Shown piece by piece: positions 8,223 to 14,466 of a stretch of DNA of 32,099 bases (position 1 is its first letter; the number at the start of each line of letters is the position of its first letter). Source of the DNA: Tissierellia bacterium (GTDB taxonomy: Bacteria > Bacillota > Clostridia > Tissierellales > Sedimentibacteraceae); assembly GCA_028709465.1 (NCBI GenBank), contig JAQVWY010000025.1:1-32099 (forward strand), given 5' to 3'. The notes under the pieces are model-generated. The model did not search any database and was not told the origin of the DNA. It was given only the letters and a program-made list of their open reading frames with translations. A program made the position numbers and the translations under genes.

Positions 8223-8737
8223 AAGATTATAGATTAACATCAAATTCTATAGGAGTTGGTGGTTCATTAATAATGGTGATATTTGTAATGTTATGTTTGA
8301 CTGTTTTTTCAGTATTATCATTTACTACTGCTTATTCGGATTTAAAACTATCAGTGAATTCAGAGGAAATGACTGTCGATTTTTACGAAATCAATGGTAA
8401 AGGTGAAAAAAAACTAGCAGAAATTAATGAAAAACTTTTAAGTATAAATAAAACAGATTTAAAAGATAACAATTTTAAGAAAGTTATAATTGAAAAATTG
8501 AAAGATATAAAGGATATTGTTATAACTGAGGAATTAGAGCATGTAATAGTGTATTATGAATCAATAGGTGAGAAAAATCAAAAAATTTGCATCACTTTAA
8601 AAATATTGATTCATGAAAAAAACTATAGGTTATATTATGAAATAATTTCATGGAATCTAACTAATATAGAAATTCCAGAATATGATGAAGAAACATATGA
8701 TTTGTGGGAAGGGGTTGACGAAAACTTTGAGAATTAG
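8219..8737 (+). CDS. Single-pass membrane protein of the pilus locus, function unknown
   Basis: 172 residues with a Gly/Ser-rich N-terminus, one membrane helix (~15-37, SLIMVIFVMLCLTVFSVLSF) and an extracytoplasmic alpha/beta domain that begins FYEINGKGEKKLAEI. A similar helix followed by YYEAD..AE..LAEI occurs in clostridial proteins beside DUF4860 genes, as far as I recall. PilX-like minor pilins share this layout (helix followed by aromatic-Glu at the start of the domain), but there is no prepilin motif. The start overlaps the previous stop (ATGA) and GAGGT lies nine bases upstream. Confidence 0.65.
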   Translation: MKDYRLTSNSIGVGGSLIMVIFVMLCLTVFSVLSFTTAYSDLKLSVNSEEMTVDFYEINGKGEKKLAEINEKLLSINKTDLKDNNFKKVIIEKLKDIKDIVITEELEHVIVYYESIGEKNQKICITLKILIHEKNYRLYYEIISWNLTNIEIPEYDEETYDLWEGVDENFEN

Positions 8738-9782
8738 GAATATATTAAATATTGCTATAGAAAATAAAGCTTCTGATATTTTCATTATTGCCGGTCGTCC
8801 AATATCATATAAAGTCATGGGAGATATTATATCATATAATAATATATTATTAACTGTAAAAGATACTTATGAAATAATAAAGGATACTTTTGAAATTGCT
8901 AATAAAGATGATTTTAATATTCTTTCATCAGAAGGAGAAATAGATTTTTCTTTTTCTGTTTCACAATTAGGGAGATTTAGAGTAAGTGCATATTTGCAGA
9001 GAAATTCTTATGCAGCAGTAATAAGGGTAGTTTTTTTTAATTTGCCTAATCCAATTGAATTAGGCATTCCTAACAACGTTATAGATTTGTATAAGAAGCA
9101 AAAAGGACTTGTATTGATTACTGGACCTGCTGGTAGTGGGAAATCAACTACACTTGCTTGTATAGTAGATAAAATAAATAGTGAACGTAATTGCCATATA
9201 ATGACATTTGAGGACCCTATAGAATTTATACATAATCATAGAAAATCTATTGTTAGCCAAAGAGAAATTCCAACAGATTCTAAAAGCTATATTAATTCTT
9301 TAAAGTCATGTTTAAGACAAGCGCCAGATGTAATATTAATAGGTGAAATGCGTGATTTAGAAACTATTGAAATTGCTTTGACAGCTGCTGAAACTGGACA
9401 CTTAGTCTTATCATCCTTACATACCATGGGAGCTGCTAATACAATTGACCGAATAATAGATGTATTTCCAGCAAATCAACAGCAACAGGTTCGTGTTCAG
9501 CTGTCAATGCAGTTACAGGCTGTGGTATCACAGCAATTAATACAGTCTCCAGTTTGTGGGAGAGTTGCAGCTTTTGAAATAATGCATGTTAACAATGCAG
9601 TATCAAATTTAATAAGAGAATCTAAAATTCATCAATTAAATAGCGTTATTCATGGGAATGAAAACAATGGAATGAAATCTATGGATTCAAGTATTATTGA
9701 ATTATATAAAAATAACCTTATTTCTAAAGAAAATGCATTAATGCACTCAACTGATCCGGATTTAATGGTAAAAAAATTATAA
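8715..9782 (+). CDS. pilT: Type IV pilus retraction ATPase PilT
   Basis: Hexameric GspE/PilT-family ATPase. An N-terminal PAS-like domain (ASDIFIIAGRPISYKVMG) is followed by the motor: Walker A GPAGSGKST, Asp box TFEDPIEF, Walker B VILIGEMRDLETIEIAL, His box GHLVLSSLHTMGAANTIDRI, and the PilT-specific C-terminal AVSNLIRESKIHQL (AIRNLIRE in classical PilT). The last motif marks a retraction rather than an extension ATPase. The start is uncertain: TTG 8715 directly follows GGGAAGGGG, TTG 8727 would give the normal N-terminal length with 12-base spacing, and ATG 8682 has no ribosome binding site. All overlap the previous gene. It is the only pilus ATPase in the window. Confidence 0.9.
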   Translation: MTKTLRIRNILNIAIENKASDIFIIAGRPISYKVMGDIISYNNILLTVKDTYEIIKDTFEIANKDDFNILSSEGEIDFSFSVSQLGRFRVSAYLQRNSYAAVIRVVFFNLPNPIELGIPNNVIDLYKKQKGLVLITGPAGSGKSTTLACIVDKINSERNCHIMTFEDPIEFIHNHRKSIVSQREIPTDSKSYINSLKSCLRQAPDVILIGEMRDLETIEIALTAAETGHLVLSSLHTMGAANTIDRIIDVFPANQQQQVRVQLSMQLQAVVSQQLIQSPVCGRVAAFEIMHVNNAVSNLIRESKIHQLNSVIHGNENNGMKSMDSSIIELYKNNLISKENALMHSTDPDLMVKKL

Positions 9783-9786
9783 AACA

Positions 9787-9847
9787 GGGAACATTCCTTT
9801 AAGTCTAGACTTCACAGACTAGCTATCAAAAGGTGTCCCCTTTCCTT
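9787..9847. repeat. Palindromic dispersed element, copy 2 (inverted relative to copy 1)
   Basis: Lies between the convergent pilT and transglutaminase-like genes and touches the latter's stop. Its reverse complement begins AAGGAAAGGGGACACC and ends TTAAAGGAATGTTCCC, matching copy 1 at 4971-5034 at both ends; the central loops differ. The ends can fold on each other. No T run is present. Confidence 0.75.
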
Positions 9848-10715
9848 AATATTCAAACTGTTTTGTATAATATTTTTTGTCGATTAGTTTATTGGTATAA
9901 TCCACCAACTTTGAACTTTTAGATTGTTTTGCACTTGAGGCAATAGTACTGTCCATAAGCCTCCATTCATCACCATCAAAGTACATTTCATTTAACACAA
10001 TCCAACCTGTTTCTTTAGTATAAACTTCATTCCAAGCATGAAATACACTTAAATTTGTTGAATAACCTGTAACTAGTTTAGCAGGTATTAACTGTGAACG
10101 AAGCATAGCTGCCATAATGGAAGCATAATCAAAGCATATCCCCTTATTGCTTGAAATTGTTTCGTCTATATTTGGCAGATAATCACTTTTAATATTTTTT
10201 GCTTTTTCAGTATCATATTTAATATTTGAAATTATATAATCATAAATTACATCTAACTTTTCAATTTCTTTATCTTTATCTTCAGTAAGTTCCTTTGCTT
10301 TTTTTATTGCATTTGAATTTTCAGTGAAATTTACTAGTTTATTTGCATTGAGGAATGGTGAATTTTCATTGTTTAATTTAACATTAATATTAATAGTTTG
10401 TTTAGTATTGTATTTATTACTAACAATATTTTCATATACACTTACTTTATATTTTCCATCTCCCATTTGAAGGGGAAAAACATCATATTCTCCAGTGTTG
10501 CTTAAATCATATGTATATTTTTTTGAATCTTTTTCTATTATTACCTTTAGCTTTTTAGTGGTAGGAATTGTGTATCTAATTTTAATAATTCCATCTGCTA
10601 TAAGGGAAGTGTCTATTTCTGATTTAGAATCTTTATATATATCAGCACCAAAACATAATGAGCTAAATGATAATAAAAATATAATAAATAATATTAATAC
10701 TTTTAAATATTTCAT
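9846..10715 (-). CDS. Secreted transglutaminase-like (cysteine protease fold) protein
   Basis: An exported protein with a cleavable signal peptide (MKYLKVLILFIIFLLSFSSLCFGA), a beta-rich N-terminal half and a transglut_core domain in the C-terminal half. The triad is visible: Cys in GICFDYASI, His in VFHAWNEVY and Asp in WRLMDSTI. Bacterial members are mostly uncharacterised proteases or peptide-crosslinking enzymes in the envelope. ATG at 10715 is chosen over TTG at 10721 because GGTAGGTGG lies six bases before the ATG and abuts the TTG. It is transcribed toward pilT and separated from it only by palindromic element 2; no link to the pilus is shown. Confidence 0.85.
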   Translation of the reverse strand: MKYLKVLILFIIFLLSFSSLCFGADIYKDSKSEIDTSLIADGIIKIRYTIPTTKKLKVIIEKDSKKYTYDLSNTGEYDVFPLQMGDGKYKVSVYENIVSNKYNTKQTININVKLNNENSPFLNANKLVNFTENSNAIKKAKELTEDKDKEIEKLDVIYDYIISNIKYDTEKAKNIKSDYLPNIDETISSNKGICFDYASIMAAMLRSQLIPAKLVTGYSTNLSVFHAWNEVYTKETGWIVLNEMYFDGDEWRLMDSTIASSAKQSKSSKLVDYTNKLIDKKYYTKQFEY

Positions 10716-10906
10716 GATCAACCACCTACCAATATATAATTATATTATTAATATACAAAAATTTATTAGTAAATTTTACCTATTAAGTTTAAGTTATATT
10801 ATCATGCTAAACAATATAATGTCAACAAATTTATACAATTTATGATAAAATATTTTTTATATAATTATCATATAATATAAGCTTTAAATTCTAACATAAT
10901 TGAATA

Positions 10907-10938
10907 TTGACGCTATATTATAAATATGTTAATATAAT
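10907..10938 (+). promoter_or_regulatory. Possible promoter of the CNNM/CorC gene
   Basis: TTGACG (10907-10912) is followed after 17 bases by TAATAT (10930-10935), overlapping a better TATAAT (10933-10938) that lies 20 bases from the -35. The region is very AT-rich, so this is only a candidate. Confidence 0.4.
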
Positions 10939-10979
10939 CCTACTAACTAAAATTACTTAAATTCAGGAGGAATTTTGAT

Positions 10980-12320
10980 TTGGAAGGCTCGATATGGGGT
11001 CCACTATTATTACAAATAGTATTAATTTTTATAAATGCAGTTTTTGCAGCTGCAGAAATCGCTATTATTTCTATGAATGATAATAAGTTAGCAAAACTAA
11101 CTGCATCAGGAAATAAAAAGGCTATGAAACTTTCAAAATTAACGGAACAACCCTCGCAATTTCTTTCAGTTATACAAGTAGCTATTACATTAGCTGGATT
11201 TTTTGGAAGTGCTTTTGCTGCGGACAACTTTGCTGGAAAATTAGCTAACTTATTAATTAATGCTGGTGTAAGTATTCCAGCTTCAACATTAAATACATTA
11301 GCCGTAATAACCATAACATTATTGTTATCATATTTTACTTTAGTTTTTGGCGAATTAGTGCCCAAAAGAGTGGCTATGAAAAACGCAGAAAGATTAGCCC
11401 TAGGATTATCAGGTTTATTATTTTTAATATCTAAATTGTTTGCTCCAATAGTTTTGTTGCTAACTGCTTCTACAAATGGAATTTTAAGATTGCTTGGTAT
11501 TGACCCAAAATCAGATGATGATGAAATTACTGAAGAAGATATCCGTATGATGGTAGATGTGGGAAGTGAAAAAGGTTCAATTAACCAAAATGAAAAAGAA
11601 ATGATTCAAAATGTTTTTGAATTTGATAATAAGACCGCTGAAGAGGTAATGACACATAGAACTGAAGTTGTTATTCTTTGGCTTGATGAAACAGATGAAG
11701 AATGGGGTAATAAAATTGCCAGTCACAGACATTCAAGATATCCAGTGTGCGATGGCAGCGCAGATGATATTGTGGGTGTTTTAAATGCAAAGGATTATTT
11801 TAGACTTAAGGATAAATCACGTCAAAATATAATGGATAAAGCTATAAAACCTGCTTACTATGTACCTGAAACAGTGCGTACAGATATATTATTTCAAAAT
11901 ATGAAAAAAAGTAGAAATCATTTTGCAGTAGTTTTTGATGAATATGGTGGTATGAGTGGTGTAATTACAATGAGCGACTTGCTTGAACAAATTGTTGGGA
12001 ATATAGATGATGACTATTTAAATCCATTAAAACCGCCTTTAATAGAAAAAATAGATGATGAAACTTGGAGAATTAAGGGTGGAGCCCTTCTTGATGATGT
12101 TTCGAAAGTATTAGGTAAAATGTTGCCTGATGATGATTTCGATACATTTGGAGGATTAGTTTTCGGATCATTAGGAATTATTCCAGAGGATGGTACAATA
12201 CTTGAAATTGAGGATTATGGATTAAAAATTAAAATAACTGAAATAAAAGGTAGAAGATTAGAGACAGCCTTAGTAAGTTTGGTTAATAATACTTATGGCA
12301 ATAAAGATGATGAAAAATAA
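10980..12320 (+). CDS. CNNM/CBS/CorC_HlyC family membrane protein (hemolysin C-like, UPF0053)
   Basis: 446 residues. An N-terminal CNNM (DUF21) domain with about four membrane segments occupies residues 1-185 (NAVFAAAEIAIISMN, QVAITLAGFFGSAFA, FGELVPKRVAMKNAE). A pair of CBS domains lies at ~205-330 (EVMTHRTEVVIL ... HFAVVFDEYGGMSGVITMSDLLE) and a CorC_HlyC domain at ~345-435. Family members are linked to magnesium/cobalt efflux; the older name hemolysin is not functional evidence. The start is TTG with AGGAGG (10965-10970) nine bases upstream; there is no ATG nearby. It ends at its own hairpin. Confidence 0.9.
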   Translation: MEGSIWGPLLLQIVLIFINAVFAAAEIAIISMNDNKLAKLTASGNKKAMKLSKLTEQPSQFLSVIQVAITLAGFFGSAFAADNFAGKLANLLINAGVSIPASTLNTLAVITITLLLSYFTLVFGELVPKRVAMKNAERLALGLSGLLFLISKLFAPIVLLLTASTNGILRLLGIDPKSDDDEITEEDIRMMVDVGSEKGSINQNEKEMIQNVFEFDNKTAEEVMTHRTEVVILWLDETDEEWGNKIASHRHSRYPVCDGSADDIVGVLNAKDYFRLKDKSRQNIMDKAIKPAYYVPETVRTDILFQNMKKSRNHFAVVFDEYGGMSGVITMSDLLEQIVGNIDDDYLNPLKPPLIEKIDDETWRIKGGALLDDVSKVLGKMLPDDDFDTFGGLVFGSLGIIPEDGTILEIEDYGLKIKITEIKGRRLETALVSLVNNTYGNKDDEK

Positions 12321-12351
12321 GGACAGTATAAACTGTCCTTAAGTTTATTTT
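12319..12351 (+). terminator. Hairpin terminator after the CNNM/CorC gene
   Basis: Perfect stem AAGGACAGT/ACTGTCCTT with loop ATAA, overlapping the stop codon and followed by a moderately T-rich tail (AAGTTTATTTT). Confidence 0.7.
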
Positions 12352-12397
12352 AAGATGACAATTGTATGATTAAATAAGTTTAAGATTAGGAGGACAA

Positions 12398-13018
12398 ATG
12401 ATTAATACAATAAGCAGCAAATTACTTATGCTTCCTGGAATTTTGTTAGCTATTTCAATACATGAATTTTCCCATGGTTATGCAGCGGTTAAGCTTGGGG
12501 ATAATACTCCAATGCTACAGGGAAGACTTACATTAAATCCATTAAAACATATAGATCCAATTGGGTTTTTATGTTTGCTTTTCATAGGATTTGGATGGGC
12601 TAAACCAGTAATGATTAATTCAAGAAATTTTAAAAATCCAAGGAGAGATGACTTTATAGTTTCCTTAGCAGGACCTTTATCTAATTTTTTAATGGCATTT
12701 ATTTTTGTTGGTTTAATGAAGGTTGTAATAACATTTATGCCGAATTCCTTATTAAAAGGAGTAGTGTTAGATGTTTTTAGAGGAACAGTATCTATTAATC
12801 TTGTATTAATGATATTTAATTTACTCCCAATACCTCCTCTTGATGGACACCATATATTAGGAAGTATAGGGGGAAGAACTGTTTGGAATTTCTATCATAA
12901 ATACTATGATTACCTTAGATTTGGTTTACTTCTTCTTATTATTTTTAATGTAATCGGGGTTATAATAACTCCACCGATTCAATTTTTGTATGGGTTTTTA
13001 TTGAATATATTTTTTTAA
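12398..13018 (+). CDS. M50 (site-2 protease) family membrane metalloprotease
   Basis: Short intramembrane zinc metallopeptidase of 206 residues. The zinc motif HEFSH is at residues 22-26 in the first membrane segment, and the third ligand lies in NLLPIPPLDGHH near residue 150. NPLKHIDPIG and the PDZ-less, four-to-five-helix layout mark the small FtsH-independent M50B/SpoIVFB-like rhomboid-sized group common in Firmicutes; the substrate is unknown. The start has TAGGAGG six bases upstream. The next gene follows 12 bases after the stop, so they are probably co-transcribed. Confidence 0.88.
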   Translation: MINTISSKLLMLPGILLAISIHEFSHGYAAVKLGDNTPMLQGRLTLNPLKHIDPIGFLCLLFIGFGWAKPVMINSRNFKNPRRDDFIVSLAGPLSNFLMAFIFVGLMKVVITFMPNSLLKGVVLDVFRGTVSINLVLMIFNLLPIPPLDGHHILGSIGGRTVWNFYHKYYDYLRFGLLLLIIFNVIGVIITPPIQFLYGFLLNIFF

Positions 13019-13030
13019 GGGGTTTTTAAT

Positions 13031-13606
13031 ATGGGAAAAAGTGAAATTAGGAAATATATTTTAAACATTAGAAATAATCTAAATAATACTGTAGTTAATG
13101 AAAAAAGTAAAATTATTATAAATAAACTGATTTCATTGGAAGAATTTAAAAATAGCAAAACAGTATTTATTTATATGGACTTTAGAAATGAAGTTAGGAC
13201 AGGTGAGATTATTAATTTTTTACTAGAACAAAATAAACGTGTTGTCCTTCCATGGACAGATACTGCTAATACTGAAATAGTCCCTGTAGAAATCAAAGAT
13301 ATGGAAAATGACTTAATCACTAGTTCTTTTGGATATTTAGAACCGAAAAAAGAAAATGTGATTGAAGTTAAAGTAGAGGAAATTGATTTAATAATAGTGC
13401 CAGGGGTAGCTTTCGATAAAAGATTTAATCGTATAGGATTTGGCAAAGGCTACTACGACAGAATACTTAATAGAAAAAGAAAAAACACTCTTGCAATTGC
13501 AATTGCTTATGAATTTCAAGTTCTGGAGGAAATCCCCTACGAAGAACACGACATTAAAATGGATGCCATAATTACGGAAGAAAATATGTATAGAAAAGAA
13601 GACTAA
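13031..13606 (+). CDS. 5-formyltetrahydrofolate cyclo-ligase
   Basis: Converts 5-formyl-THF to 5,10-methenyl-THF with ATP in one-carbon metabolism. 191 residues, normal length. Seen: the basic N-terminus MGKSEIRKYILNIRNNL, the substrate region IVPGVAFDKRFNRIGFGKGYYDRIL (ATP- and folate-binding signature, ~residues 120-145) and the C-terminal HDIKMDAIITEE. The ribosome binding site AAGGGG overlaps the end of the upstream gene's 3' region. Glycine/serine hydroxymethyltransferase (glyA) elsewhere in the window uses the same folate pool, but the genes are not linked. Confidence 0.93.
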   Translation: MGKSEIRKYILNIRNNLNNTVVNEKSKIIINKLISLEEFKNSKTVFIYMDFRNEVRTGEIINFLLEQNKRVVLPWTDTANTEIVPVEIKDMENDLITSSFGYLEPKKENVIEVKVEEIDLIIVPGVAFDKRFNRIGFGKGYYDRILNRKRKNTLAIAIAYEFQVLEEIPYEEHDIKMDAIITEENMYRKED

Positions 13607-13616
13607 TGAGTGTAGT

Positions 13617-13658
13617 TTCCCAATTTATTTGTTCGCTATCGTTCACATAAATTGGGGA
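13617..13658. repeat. Intergenic inverted repeat between convergent genes
   Basis: Arms CCCAATTTAT (13619-13628) and ATAAATTGGG (13647-13656) are a perfect 10-bp inverted repeat around an 18-base loop that contains GTTCGCTATCGTTCAC. It lies between the cyclo-ligase and comF stops. Without a T run it is more likely a dispersed repeat or RNA-stabilising hairpin than a terminator. Confidence 0.55.
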
Positions 13659-13661
13659 TTA

Positions 13662-13694
13662 GGGCATCTTCAGAATACGCCTTGAGAATGACAA
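13662..13694. repeat. Degenerate dispersed repeat, copy A
   Basis: GGCATCTTCA followed by CGCCTTGAGAATGACA. It matches a copy at 27877-27905 at GGCATCTTCA, CCTT and TGACA, and an inverted copy at 23554-23584. The consensus resembles the widespread bacterial intergenic motif TTCTGAGCG..GAAGAATCT. Confidence 0.5.
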
Positions 13695-13738
13695 AAAAGT
13701 TCTGGTCATTCATAGAAATTCCCTGCATTTTTGCATTC

Positions 13739-14461
13739 CTAACGTGCAATTGTAATAACATAAACCTTACTTATTCCATAGTCTAACAAGGCTTTTGAAC
13801 ATTCATTTGCTGTTGAACCAGTTGTATATATGTCGTCTACTAATAAGATCGTACTATTTTTTAATATATGATACTTTTTGGATTTTTTAATTTTAAATGC
13901 ATTTTCTAAACTTCTTCTTCTGTCTTCTTTAGATTTTGTACTTTGTTTGCCTGTTTGTTTAATTCTGCTTATTCCATCTATAAATGTTATGTTTAACTTT
14001 TTAGCTATGTATTTTGCTATTAACTCAGATTGATTGTATCCCCTGCTTTTTAATTTTAAGGGGTGAAGGGGTACAGGAATAATATAATCAAAATTATTAT
14101 AATCATTATCATTCATGTATTGAAGCAATGCATTACCAAAATACCTTAAATAATAAGGCTTATTATAATATTTCAAATTATAAATACCTTTTTTAATTAT
14201 TCCTTCATATAAAAAAGGAGATCTTGATTCTTCGAAAAATTTTTCAAAAGAAATACAATCAGGACAAAGGTTAGTTGATGAACTGTAGTTTATTGGCTTA
14301 CAGCATTTTATACAATAGGGTGGTATTATTTTTTTTATTTTGCGTTCACAATCTGCACAAATGTACTTATCATCAATTGTTTCATCATAAATATCACACA
14401 TACAGCAAATATTTTTTTCTGGATAAATTAATTCTAAAAAAGATTCAATAAAGGTATTCAC
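13739..14461 (-). CDS. comF: ComF family phosphoribosyltransferase-like protein
   Basis: Cytoplasmic protein of the ComF family, needed for DNA uptake in competent bacteria and thought to act in processing imported single strands. 240 residues. The N-terminal zinc-finger-like cysteines (CCMCD, CADC, CIKCCKP, CPDC) are present. The C-terminal PRTase domain has the PRPP loop LLVDDIYTTGSTANEC at ~206-221. The start is GTG, five bases after the recD2 stop, with the ribosome binding site AGGATGTGATG formed by the recD2 3' end, so the two genes are coupled. No other competence gene is visible, although the pilT/pilC locus lies 4 kb away. Confidence 0.87.
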   Translation of the reverse strand: MNTFIESFLELIYPEKNICCMCDIYDETIDDKYICADCERKIKKIIPPYCIKCCKPINYSSSTNLCPDCISFEKFFEESRSPFLYEGIIKKGIYNLKYYNKPYYLRYFGNALLQYMNDNDYNNFDYIIPVPLHPLKLKSRGYNQSELIAKYIAKKLNITFIDGISRIKQTGKQSTKSKEDRRRSLENAFKIKKSKKYHILKNSTILLVDDIYTTGSTANECSKALLDYGISKVYVITIAR

Positions 14462-14466
14462 TTACA

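Noticed and set aside
10495..10845. A plus-strand open frame overlapping the transglutaminase-like gene start and the gap
   Set aside because: Antisense to a signal-peptide-bearing gene; composition is typical of translated AT-rich spacer.
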